DNA of 64,000 nucleotides. Origin: Bacteroidales bacterium (GTDB lineage Bacteria > Bacteroidota > Bacteroidia > Bacteroidales > F082). Each line of letters opens with the position of its first letter. The first letter of the stretch is position 1. The DNA is taken from the NCBI GenBank assembly GCA_024709145.1, contig JANJXG010000007.1, forward strand, positions 50,347 to 114,346. Direction: 5' to 3'. Made by a program: the position numbers and the translations under genes. The notes below the pieces were generated by a model. It saw only the letters and a list, made by a program, of their open reading frames with translations, was not told the origin of the DNA and made no database searches. This document shows positions 39,071 through 46,453 of the stretch, one piece after another.

Positions 39071-39599
39071 ATTTTTTGCTATAAAAACAGCTGAATCTGC
39101 AAATTGTTTGCCAGGGTGAAGGTTTATTCTTGTGAATAGCAGCAAGCAAAGAAGGACAAAATCATCAGAAGTTATTTAGTGCTTGTCTTTAAAGTCCGAT
39201 GGCTTCGTTATGTTCGTCATTCATGTCAGTCATTTACATTAGTAAACGCCTGACATTCATTCCGCACATGCCTCGCCCTCGAACTTTAAAACTCAAGCAC
39301 CTGACATTATGGACAGACACTATTTAACTCTAAATCAATACCTTTCCGATTGATCTTAACAATACGTTCTCAAACTGAATCAAAATTCATGTCTTTGGAA
39401 AAACAATTCTGCTCTTTGAGAAGCTCCATTAAATCCGGCATCTCATTCAATGATCGTGCTTTTCAACCCCTTTGAAATTTCTGCGTTAACACAATCAGCA
39501 GCCTGACACATAAGCTATGCATGAATCTTTCATTTTTTTAGACGCTTGCGTGGTCTGATGAATGATTTTGCTAATTTTACGCATCCTAAAACTAACACA
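39071..39599. other. Gene-free divergent intergenic region
   Basis: About 530 bp between divergent SRPBCC and MFS genes. I see no convincing gene, RNA or repeat. A weak box TAATTTTA (39572-39579) lies 20 bp before the MFS start. A 28-codon frame beginning at 39390 has no supporting features. Confidence 0.5.
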
Positions 39600-40955
39600 A
39601 TGATGACAAAGTCCAAACCACGCCTGAGTTTCTGGCAAATATGGAACATGAGCTTTGGCTTTATGGGTATTCAAATGGGATTTGCCCTGCAGAATGCCAA
39701 TGCCAGCCGGATTTTACAAACCTTTGGTGCTGAAGTTGAACACCTTTCCTGGTTTTGGCTCGTTGCGCCCATCACCGGTATGATCGTTCAACCCATCATC
39801 GGTCACTACAGCGACAACACCTGGAATCGTTTCGGACGGCGTCGTCCTTATTTTCTTTTTGGCGCCATAATGACTTCTATCGGGTTGATTCTCATGCCCA
39901 ACTCACCCATGTTTGCTGCCTTCCTTCCTCCATTGTGGATTGGCGCCGGCATGCTGATGATCATGGATGCTTCGGTTAACATTGCCATGGAACCCTTCAG
40001 GGCTCTTGTAGCCGATAAGTTACCCACAGATCAGCGAACACTTGGTTTCTCTGTTCAGACTTTACTGATAGGTATTGGTGCTGTGGTTGGGTCATGGCTT
40101 CCATATGTCATTACAAACTGGTTTGGTTTTGATGAATTGGGTGCCGCGGGTGAAGTTCCGTTCAGCCTCAAGCTCTCCTTCTTTATCGGAGCTGCCGTGC
40201 TCATTGGTTCGATTGTGTGGACTGTTGTTACTACCAAAGAATATTCTCCCGAGGAACAAGCCTCTTTTGACGATCACTCCCATGAAGAGGAAGAGGAATC
40301 AAAAGGCCTGCTTGATATCTTCAAAGATTTTGCTCAGATGCCAGTCACCATGCGACAACTTGGTTTGGTTCAGTTCTTTTCATGGTTTGCCCTCTTTTCC
40401 ATGTGGGTTTTTACAGCTCCGGCATTGGTGCAGCATGTTTGGGGACTCCCTGCAGGCGACCGTCAATCGGCGGGCTTCAACGAAGCAGGCAATTATGTTG
40501 GTGTCATTTTTGGTGTTTACAACCTGGTTGCAGCCATCTTTGCCATGGCCTTGCCGGTAATCGCGGCTAAGGTGGGCCGCAAAAGGACGCACGCAATTAA
40601 CCTTACCATCGGTGGCCTGGGCCTGATTTCGATGGTGTTTGTTACTTCTCCGGAAATGAAATGGTTACTCAACCTGAGTATGGTAGGGGTCGGCATTGCC
40701 TGGGCCAGCATCCTGGCCATGCCTTACGCTATTCTCGCAGGCTCAATTCCTGCACGAAAAATGGGGGTTTATATGGGTATTTTCAACTTTTTCATCACCT
40801 TCCCACAGATCGTAAATGGCTTGCTGGGCGGCCCGATTGTGAAGTTTCTCTATGGAGGTCATGCCATTTATGCCATCGTCACTGCCGGCGTCATGCTCAT
40901 CCTCGGTGCAATATCCGTTATCTTTGTAAAAGATACTGACGATATCGTTCAATAA
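39600..40955 (+). CDS. MFS sugar transporter (SLC45/GPH-like)
   Basis: A 451-residue, 12-helix major facilitator of the type that carries maltose, sucrose or other glycosides with protons or sodium. The inter-helix 2-3 motif NRFGRRRPYFLFGA is typical. A charged central loop (SPEEQASFDDHSHEEEEESKG) separates the two halves. The start at 39600 follows alignment to the family (KSKPRLSFWQIWNMSFGFMG); an upstream in-frame ATG would add 18 unlike residues. Stand-alone gene with its own terminator and no adjacent glycosidase, so the substrate is not fixed by context. Confidence 0.9.
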   Translation: MMTKSKPRLSFWQIWNMSFGFMGIQMGFALQNANASRILQTFGAEVEHLSWFWLVAPITGMIVQPIIGHYSDNTWNRFGRRRPYFLFGAIMTSIGLILMPNSPMFAAFLPPLWIGAGMLMIMDASVNIAMEPFRALVADKLPTDQRTLGFSVQTLLIGIGAVVGSWLPYVITNWFGFDELGAAGEVPFSLKLSFFIGAAVLIGSIVWTVVTTKEYSPEEQASFDDHSHEEEEESKGLLDIFKDFAQMPVTMRQLGLVQFFSWFALFSMWVFTAPALVQHVWGLPAGDRQSAGFNEAGNYVGVIFGVYNLVAAIFAMALPVIAAKVGRKRTHAINLTIGGLGLISMVFVTSPEMKWLLNLSMVGVGIAWASILAMPYAILAGSIPARKMGVYMGIFNFFITFPQIVNGLLGGPIVKFLYGGHAIYAIVTAGVMLILGAISVIFVKDTDDIVQ

Positions 40956-40975
40956 CGATTTCCAGCTTAATGATC

Positions 40976-40997
40976 AAGCCGGTTTTCCGGCTTTTTT
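40976..40997 (+). terminator. Rho-independent terminator after the MFS gene
   Basis: AAGCCGG / CCGGCTT 7-bp stem with TTTT loop, followed by a run of Ts. A textbook intrinsic terminator 21 bp after the stop. Confidence 0.9.
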
Positions 40998-41047
40998 TGT
41001 GACAATCGTTTGCCTCAGCTGACGTCCGTGTTACAAGGAATGTAAGT

Positions 41048-41578
41048 TTACTTCCTGTTGCTGTGTAGGCCTGCCAGGCACTCTCTGATTTTACCGCATA
41101 CAAGACTCTCGTTTCCAATACAATAACCGGCTTGTTGACAATAGATACGCATTTCTTTGTCAAAAAGAATGGTGTAAGGAGGCTTTACCCCCATAGCACG
41201 CCGGAAATCGCCGTTAGGATCAAAATATAATTCAAGCTCAAGTTCACTGCTTTTAATCCAGGGCAAGGCCTGCTGTGAAGTCACTGCATCATCGCTGCAG
41301 ATGGCCACAACATTTACTATCTCTCCTAAGAGCGAATCATTCACAGTCTGTACAAGAGTCTTTAGGTTGTTGCAGGAAGCTTTGTCGCTGAATTTCCAAA
41401 AAATCATCAGCAGGGGTTTGCTGTCTGCACGGATTTGTGTCGCATCAACCGGATGCCCGTTGATGTCTCTGAGTTTCACAGATGGAAGCTGATGGGGTTG
41501 AGGCTGAGTCGATGCAGCCGTCCCGAAAAAAAATAAAATCGGAAAAAAGAATCCGGAAATTGTCAACCTGGTTTTCAT
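41048..41578 (-). CDS. Exported thioredoxin-fold protein lacking CxxC
   Basis: A 176-residue TlpA/AhpC-TSA-like protein with signal peptide (MKTRLTISGFFFPILFFFG). The thioredoxin fold is recognisable (LPSVKLRDINGHPVD; KPLLMIFWKFSD; VKPPYTILFDKEM with the cis-Pro region). The active-site CxxC of TlpA is replaced by WKFSDKASC: only one cysteine (about 69) remains, so it cannot act as a classic disulfide reductase. A promoter box supports the ATG at 41578 over a start 63 bp upstream. Role uncertain, perhaps binding or peroxidase-like chemistry. Confidence 0.82.
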   Translation of the reverse strand: MKTRLTISGFFFPILFFFGTAASTQPQPHQLPSVKLRDINGHPVDATQIRADSKPLLMIFWKFSDKASCNNLKTLVQTVNDSLLGEIVNVVAICSDDAVTSQQALPWIKSSELELELYFDPNGDFRRAMGVKPPYTILFDKEMRIYCQQAGYCIGNESLVCGKIRECLAGLHSNRK

Positions 41579-41610
41579 TTTCGCTTGCTTTTTCTGGTTT
41601 GGTAGTCTCA

Positions 41611-41618
41611 CAAAGATA
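41611..41618 (-). promoter_or_regulatory. -7 promoter box for the thioredoxin-fold gene
   Basis: Minus strand reads TATCTTTG, 33 bp before the chosen ATG and inside the longer frame. Confidence 0.58.
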
Positions 41619-41683
41619 CGCCGGAACGCAAGAAAAATCAAGCTTAATTTGCGTGAAAATGATCTCTTAATAAAATCTATAAG

Positions 41684-42205
41684 TTATTTCTGGAGACTTT
41701 TTTGAGCCAATAGAATTTTTTCTGTCAGGCCTTTTACATCAAGCGACTCCCCTTTAACGATAATGTGTGCCTGACTATAGAAAATATTGCGCTGACGCAT
41801 ATGCTCTCTGATAAACTCATTCAACTCCTCGTCAGTTTTTTGGGCAACCAGCGGGCGTTTCCGTTTCGAACTTTTCAATCGGTGAAACACACTCTCGGCT
41901 TGCATTTGTATGTATACCGTCAACCCATGTTCGTTCATCCATTGCATATTATCATAAAAGCATGGTGTACCACCACCTGTGGCAACAATGGCTTGGTCAA
42001 GTTGCAGCGTATCTTTCAGAAGTTGACTCTCTAGCTTACGGAACAGACTTTCGTCGTAACGTTCGAAAAAATGCGGGATATCGATTTTGTATTGTTCTTC
42101 AAACAACTGATCGAGATCGTAACATGGGAGACCCAGCACAGAAGCCAGGCGCTTTGAGGTGGTCGTTTTCCCTGAACCCATATAACCGATAAGATATACC
42201 CTCAT
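41684..42205 (-). CDS. aroK: Shikimate kinase
   Basis: Phosphorylates shikimate at O3 in the chorismate pathway. 173 residues. Walker A GYMGSGKTT at 7-15, shikimate-binding DLDQLFE near 32 with the following FFERY-x-E-x-x-FR segment, and GGGTPCF near 78. The lid Arg region KRKRPLVA is present near 113. It follows the transketolase C-subunit gene by 26 bp on the same strand. Erythrose-4-phosphate from transketolase is a precursor of this pathway, so the association is metabolically sensible. Confidence 0.95.
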   Translation of the reverse strand: MRVYLIGYMGSGKTTTSKRLASVLGLPCYDLDQLFEEQYKIDIPHFFERYDESLFRKLESQLLKDTLQLDQAIVATGGGTPCFYDNMQWMNEHGLTVYIQMQAESVFHRLKSSKRKRPLVAQKTDEELNEFIREHMRQRNIFYSQAHIIVKGESLDVKGLTEKILLAQKSLQK

Positions 42206-42231
42206 ACCGCATGCAGGTTCATTGGTTTTGC

Positions 42232-43182
42232 TTATTTTCTGCTGATGGCGCGTAGGGCGGCCTCAGCAATGTCAATATGTTCGAGCCCATACTCGGCAAG
42301 CAACTGCTCCGGCGTACCGCTTTGTCCAAAAACATCCTGCACAGCCACCATTTCGATGGGAAGTGGCATTCTGCGTGAAAGCAACTGGGCAATACTGTCT
42401 CCCAGGCCGCCATTTTGCTGATGCTCTTCTGCCGTTACAACACATTTGGTTTTGCCTGCTGAAGCCAAAACAGCTTCCTCATCCAGGGGTTTGATTGTGT
42501 GGATGTTGATCAATTCGGCATTAACTCCCTTTTCATGAAGCTGTTGGATGGCCTCCACTGCTTTCCACACCATGTGTCCGGTGGCGAAAATGGTTACGTC
42601 GGCACCTTCTTTTAAAAGGACAGCTTTGCCAATGATAAATGGCTGGTCTTCGGGCGTAAAATTGGCTACCTTCGGACGTCCGAAACGCAGATAAACAGGA
42701 CCTTCAAAATCGGCAATGGCCATGGTGGCAGCTTTGGTCTGGTTGTAATCGCAGGGCACGATGACGGTCATACCCGGAAGCATTTTCATCATACCGATGT
42801 CTTCCAGAATCTGATGTGTGGCCCCGTCTTCTCCCAGGGTAAGCCCTGCATGTGAGGCACAGATTTTGACATTTTTTCCTGAATAAGCCACCGACTGCCT
42901 GATCTGATCATATACGCGTCCGGTAGAGAAATTGGCAAAAGTACCTGTGAATGGAATATACCCCCCGATGGTCATCCCTGCTGCCATGCCGATCATATGT
43001 GCCTCAGAAATACCAACCTGAAAAAACCTATCAGGATTTTCTTTTTCAAACACTTCCATTTTGAGCGATCCCGTGAGGTCGGCGCACAAAGCCACCACTT
43101 TCGGATTTCTCCTGCCCAGCTCAGCGAGGCCGGCACCAAATCCCGACCTTGTATCCTGATAATTTATAACTTTAAATTCCAT
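42232..43182 (-). CDS. Transketolase, C-terminal subunit
   Basis: The pyrimidine-binding and C-terminal domains of a split transketolase. 316 residues starting MEFKVINYQDTRSGFGAGL; the frame opens 87 bp earlier, overlapping the partner gene, but family members start here. The catalytic Glu of the Pyr domain lies in GISEAHMIGMAAGM near 75. It needs the N-terminal subunit, encoded 13 bp upstream, to bind thiamine diphosphate and move two-carbon units in the non-oxidative pentose phosphate pathway. Confidence 0.93.
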   Translation of the reverse strand: MEFKVINYQDTRSGFGAGLAELGRRNPKVVALCADLTGSLKMEVFEKENPDRFFQVGISEAHMIGMAAGMTIGGYIPFTGTFANFSTGRVYDQIRQSVAYSGKNVKICASHAGLTLGEDGATHQILEDIGMMKMLPGMTVIVPCDYNQTKAATMAIADFEGPVYLRFGRPKVANFTPEDQPFIIGKAVLLKEGADVTIFATGHMVWKAVEAIQQLHEKGVNAELINIHTIKPLDEEAVLASAGKTKCVVTAEEHQQNGGLGDSIAQLLSRRMPLPIEMVAVQDVFGQSGTPEQLLAEYGLEHIDIAEAALRAISRK

Positions 43183-43195
43183 GTTTTCAAAACTT

Positions 43196-44041
43196 TTAAT
43201 AATCACCCAGGGTTTCTTCCAACTGTGCCAAAGCCACTGCCAACTGCTCATCATTGGGCGCGCTGCCATGCCATTTGTGTGTTCCCATCATAAAGTCAAC
43301 CCCTTGTCCCATCTCCGTTTTCATCAGCAAGAGCTGCGGAGCACCTTTGAAAGCGTATGATTTTGCAAGCTCCAGTATTTCGAGCAAGGAGGCCATATCA
43401 TTCCCGTCAACTGTTATAACAGACCATCCAAAAGCTTCATATTTTGCTTTCAGATCACCCAACGACATCACCTTTTCAACCGGGCCATCAATCTGCTGAC
43501 CGTTGTAGTCGATCACAGCAATCAGGTTATCTATTCCTTTGGCTCCGGCATGAAGGGCAGCCTCCCAAACCTGACCTTCCTGCTGCTCGCCATCACCCAT
43601 CAACACATATACCAAATGTTTATCGCCATTGAGTTTTTTTGCTCTTGCCGCACCAATGGCCACCGAAAGACCCTGCCCCAGCGAGCCACTGGCAATCCGG
43701 ATACCCGGCAAATGTTCCATTGTGGCAGGGTGTCCCTGAAGACGGCTGTGAATCTTGCGGAAGGTTTTTAATTCTTCAACAGGAAAATAACCCCGTCTTG
43801 CCAAAACACTGTATAAAACAGGGCTGATATGACCATTGCTGAGAAAAAACAAATCTTCGTCATGCCCGTTCATGTCGAAGTGAGGTGCTTTGTGATTCAA
43901 TTGAGAAAAATAAAGGGCCACCAGAAAATCAGCACAGCCCAGCGAACCTCCCGGATGCCCCGACTGACAAGCATGTACCATGCGGACGATGTCGCGTCTT
44001 ACCTGTGTCGAAATCCGGTTGAGTTGATTTATATCATTCAT
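43196..44041 (-). CDS. Transketolase, N-terminal (TPP-binding) subunit
   Basis: The thiamine-diphosphate PP domain of the split enzyme. 281 residues starting MNDINQLNRIST. SGHPGGSLGCADFLVALYF near 29 and the TPP motif MGDGEQQEGQVWEAAL near 146 are present. Split transketolases of this kind are common in anaerobes and Bacteroidota. First of the tkt-tkt-aroK unit. Its promoter box is 65 bp upstream, and beyond it lies the gap with three tandem structured elements. Confidence 0.94.
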   Translation of the reverse strand: MNDINQLNRISTQVRRDIVRMVHACQSGHPGGSLGCADFLVALYFSQLNHKAPHFDMNGHDEDLFFLSNGHISPVLYSVLARRGYFPVEELKTFRKIHSRLQGHPATMEHLPGIRIASGSLGQGLSVAIGAARAKKLNGDKHLVYVLMGDGEQQEGQVWEAALHAGAKGIDNLIAVIDYNGQQIDGPVEKVMSLGDLKAKYEAFGWSVITVDGNDMASLLEILELAKSYAFKGAPQLLLMKTEMGQGVDFMMGTHKWHGSAPNDEQLAVALAQLEETLGDY

Positions 44042-44105
44042 ATTAAGTATTTTATGCACAATTTAACAGATACAAACTGCCATTTTGCACTGCTGTAACA
44101 AGCGG

Positions 44106-44113
44106 CAAAAGTA
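44106..44113 (-). promoter_or_regulatory. -7 promoter box for the transketolase operon
   Basis: Minus strand reads TACTTTTG, 65 bp before the N-subunit start and 48 bp downstream of the T-run that ends structured element 1. Confidence 0.6.
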
Positions 44114-44160
44114 AGCATTTGATCTGATTCAGCCACAACAAACTTTGATGGGATCGGCTG

Positions 44161-44264
44161 AAAAGAGGAATGCCCTTGAGGATGCTGCCAGTCGTAAAAA
44201 ACAACAAAAACAACCGGCACCTCAAGGGCATTAAGTTCGAACTTTTAAAACAACCAACCAATTG
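44161..44264 (-). ncRNA. Candidate small RNA, copy 1 of three
   Basis: Minus-strand unit inferred from structure. After a -7 box (44271-44278) come the conserved leader AATTGGTTGGTTGTTTTAAA, the palindrome AAGTTCGAACTT (44233-44244), then a long hairpin. Its outer 13-bp stem is AATGCCCTTGAGG / CCTCAAGGGCATT (arms 44169-44181 and 44220-44232). Its inner stem is TGCCAGT / ACCGGCA (one A-C mismatch) around a loop that is U-rich on this strand. The outer stem is followed on the minus strand by CCTCTTTT, terminator-like. Boundaries are estimates. It could instead be a mobile palindromic repeat, or encode a small peptide. Confidence 0.55.
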
Positions 44265-44270
44265 AGGATT

Positions 44271-44278
44271 CAAAAGTA
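44271..44278 (-). promoter_or_regulatory. -7 box for candidate RNA copy 1
   Basis: Minus strand reads TACTTTTG, an exact TAnnTTTG match just before the conserved leader. No -33 element is evident. Confidence 0.5.
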
Positions 44279-44468
44279 ATATCAATCACGATAACCCTGA
44301 ATTGCCACTCAGTTTACGGTTAGCACAAAAAAGAAAGTGGAAAATAAGTACCATTGGTATTTTATTTCTTGTTTTGGCTGCTGAATTCATGTTGCCGGTA
44401 ACCTGGCAGAAAACATAAAACTGAAGGATGCTAGCTATTCAGAGGTCTGCAGCAATGAAAACCGGGCT

Positions 44469-44573
44469 AAAAAAGGAATGCCCTTGAGGATGTTGCGGGT
44501 CGTAAAAAACAACAAAAACAACCCGCACCTCAAGGGCATTAAGTTCGAACTTTTAAAAACAACCAACCAATTG
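44469..44573 (-). ncRNA. Candidate small RNA, copy 2 of three
   Basis: Same layout as copy 1. The palindrome AAGTTCGAACTT is at 44541-44552; outer stem arms 44477-44489 and 44528-44540 are perfectly paired over 13 bp. The inner stem TGCGGGT / ACCCGCA (44494-44500 and 44521-44527) is perfect over 7 bp and differs from copy 1 by a paired C-G to G-C swap, evidence of selection on pairing. On the minus strand the hairpin ends in CCTTTTTT, a clean six-T run. The leader has one extra base compared with copy 1. Confidence 0.58.
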
Positions 44574-44579
44574 AGAGCG

Positions 44580-44587
44580 CAAAATTA
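44580..44587 (-). promoter_or_regulatory. -7 box for candidate RNA copy 2
   Basis: Minus strand reads TAATTTTG, matching TAnnTTTG with variable bases different from copy 1, at the same distance from the conserved leader. Confidence 0.5.
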
Positions 44588-44702
44588 CAGGCGTTTTCCG
44601 TCTGGATTAATCATTAACCAGTTTTCGGCAAAACCGGATGAGTTTCTGGATAGAGGAAATAAAGAAGGATTATCAGATCAAAAGATGAAATGCGGGGTAT
44701 AT

Positions 44703-44804
44703 AAAAGAGGAATGCCCTTGGGGAGTAGATAGAATTGAAAAAACAACAAATCAATTCAACCCCAAGGGCATTAAGTTCGAACTTATAAAACAACCAACCA
44801 ATTA
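44703..44804 (-). ncRNA. Candidate small RNA, copy 3 of three
   Basis: The most diverged copy. Palindrome at 44773-44784. Outer stem AATGCCCTTGGGG / CCCCAAGGGCATT (44711-44723 and 44760-44772) keeps all 13 pairs through a compensatory A-T to G-C change. The inner stem has a wholly different sequence, GAATTGA / TCAATTC (44732-44738 and 44751-44757), but still pairs over 7 bp around the same type of loop (AAAAACAACAAA on the plus strand). Ends in CCTCTTTT on the minus strand. Stop codons break the peptide readings possible in copies 1 and 2. Confidence 0.55.
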
Positions 44805-44810
44805 GGATTG

Positions 44811-44818
44811 CGAAGATA
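44811..44818 (-). promoter_or_regulatory. Possible -7 box for candidate RNA copy 3
   Basis: Minus strand reads TATCTTCG, one mismatch from TAnnTTTG, at the position equivalent to the exact boxes of copies 1 and 2. Confidence 0.38.
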
Positions 44819-44883
44819 TATACTGAAAGCATGCAAACACCATAAAGAACCAGTTAACGGTCAAAATATTTAAGTTAACGGAA

Positions 44884-45552
44884 TTAGTGCGATTCCATAT
44901 TGGTAAGCGCTTCATTAAGAAAATGATTAAATGGGATCATTAAGGTGAACGTTTCCATTACAAATTTCTGTATATCAGTAAGTGACATCATTTCAGGCTG
45001 AAAAGGCCGACCAACCGCGTAATGTTTGTATTTGAGCAGATCAGCATCGGCAAAATCAGCCGGAAATGCTTTCGGAACTTTGACAAGTTTTTCGTTCATC
45101 AACTCCCCGAAGCCCGCCTTGAATGCAGGATTGTAAATAATCTCCCTGAATTGCGCGGCATGATAGTAAATTTCCTTTCTGACGGCCAAAAGAATGTCGG
45201 GCATCGGTGCATAAATACCACCTCCAACAAATGATTGTCCGGGCTCAAAGTGGATGTAATAACCGGCATTCTGCGAATTTTTACCCCCTTTGACGATGAA
45301 TGCACCCATATTGGTTTTAAAAGGTGATTTATCTTTCGAGAAACGCACATCACGGTGCTGCCTGAAAACACATTTCTTCGGATCGGGATTGCCAATCGAA
45401 GGGTCGAGAGGATTGAGTCCGGCTATCACCTGTTCTACCAAAGTAAAAAGCTCATTTCTAGCATTTTCATACCTTTGCCTGTTGGCATCAAACCACGATT
45501 TATCGTTGTTGGCAGATAAATCGGATAAAAAATCAATGATCGTTTTACTCAT
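44884..45552 (-). CDS. DUF2461 domain protein
   Basis: A 222-residue cytoplasmic protein of the DUF2461/TIGR02453 family, widespread and of unknown function. The family pattern is clear: FLSDLSANNDKSWFDANRQRY at the N-terminus, FRQHRDVRFSKDKSPFKTN in the middle (about 63-81), and GYYIHFEPGQSFVGGGIY. Complete at its usual length. Its promoter box is 17 bp upstream, and its 3' side borders the gap with the structured elements. Confidence 0.9.
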   Translation of the reverse strand: MSKTIIDFLSDLSANNDKSWFDANRQRYENARNELFTLVEQVIAGLNPLDPSIGNPDPKKCVFRQHRDVRFSKDKSPFKTNMGAFIVKGGKNSQNAGYYIHFEPGQSFVGGGIYAPMPDILLAVRKEIYYHAAQFREIIYNPAFKAGFGELMNEKLVKVPKAFPADFADADLLKYKHYAVGRPFQPEMMSLTDIQKFVMETFTLMIPFNHFLNEALTNMESH

Positions 45553-45568
45553 AACACTGCTTTGATTG

Positions 45569-45576
45569 CAAAATTA
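45569..45576 (-). promoter_or_regulatory. -7 promoter box for the DUF2461 gene
   Basis: Minus strand reads TAATTTTG, an exact match 17 bp before the ATG, giving a short leader. Confidence 0.6.
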
Positions 45577-45616
45577 AGCTAAATTCGTTGTGCATTTCTA
45601 TCAGATGCATGAACAC

Positions 45617-46453
45617 ATGAAAAAGTATTTCAGTCTCATCGCAATTCTTTGGCTACTCTCGATCAATTCACTGATGGCATTCGAAGGTTATACCAATGTT
45701 GGAGCCCGGTCGGCATCAATGGGCAGAACTTCTGTGGCAATGACAGATTTCTGGGCTATCCACAACAACCCTGCCGGCATCAGTTTGCAACAAAATGTTG
45801 CCGTTGGCATGGCTTATGAGAACCGTTTTTTGATGAAAGAGCTCAGTCTGAAAAGCGGAGGCTTTATCATGCCGGTTAATTTTGGTGTACTTGGTGTGAG
45901 CTTCAACCAGTTTGGTTATTCCGCTTTCAATGAGAATAAAATCGGTCTGGCATATGCAAGAGCATTCAGTCCGAAACTCAGACTCGGCGTTCAGCTCGAT
46001 TACCTGGCCACACGTTTTGGCGAAGGCTATGAAGGCAACAATCTGTTTACTTTTGAAATCGGAGCTCAATCCGACCTGACTGAAAAACTCACGGTAGCTG
46101 CTGTAGTTTTTAATCCGGTTGGTGTTAAGCAATCAACCCTCACCAACGAAAAAATCCCTGTTGTCATGCGCCTGGGTCTTGGCTTCCGTTTCACAGAAAG
46201 TTTATTTGCCACAGCCGAGTTTGAAAAACGCTCCGGTTCGGGCGCCGATGGCAGAATTGGTTTCGAATACAACATCATCAAACATTTCTATGCCCGTGCG
46301 GGTGTTGCCGTGAATCCTGGTTTATTCAGTTTTGGTGCCGGCTGGCAAACAAATATGCTTCAGATTGACCTTGCGGCCTCTGTACATCAGATTTTGGGCA
46401 CCATTGCCCAAGCCAGTCTGGTATTTCACTTCGGTAGCAGAAACAAACCATGA
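45617..46453 (+). CDS. Outer-membrane barrel protein, PorV/PorQ-like (FadL superfamily)
   Basis: A 278-residue exported beta-barrel. Start MKKYFSLIAILWLLSINSLM is a good signal peptide; an upstream ATG in the frame is less suitable. The N-terminus ARSASMGRTSVAMTDFWAIH, then NNPAG, is the signature of the Bacteroidota PorV/PorQ and FadL-like group. The barrel ends LVFHFG near the C-terminus. Its stop overlaps the next gene's ATG by four bases, so it is made with the helix-hairpin-helix barrel protein. PorV shuttles T9SS cargo, but this call to PorV itself is only by resemblance. Confidence 0.78.
   Translation: MKKYFSLIAILWLLSINSLMAFEGYTNVGARSASMGRTSVAMTDFWAIHNNPAGISLQQNVAVGMAYENRFLMKELSLKSGGFIMPVNFGVLGVSFNQFGYSAFNENKIGLAYARAFSPKLRLGVQLDYLATRFGEGYEGNNLFTFEIGAQSDLTEKLTVAAVVFNPVGVKQSTLTNEKIPVVMRLGLGFRFTESLFATAEFEKRSGSGADGRIGFEYNIIKHFYARAGVAVNPGLFSFGAGWQTNMLQIDLAASVHQILGTIAQASLVFHFGSRNKP

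Noticed and set aside
39390..39476. A 28-codon frame in the SRPBCC-MFS gap
   Set aside because: No promoter box, ribosome site, conserved feature or membrane segment; the length is within chance expectation.
44478..44732. An 84-codon plus-strand frame through structured copy 2
   Set aside because: It runs through the hairpin arms and spacer; the equivalent frames stop early in copies 1 and 3, and an extra base shifts the frame after the palindrome. Structure explains the conservation better.
44161..44818. Integron attC sites or CRISPR repeats
   Set aside because: No GTTRRRY/RYYYAAC ends, and the repeats are too long, too few and too irregularly spaced for CRISPR. No cas genes or complete integrase are adjacent.
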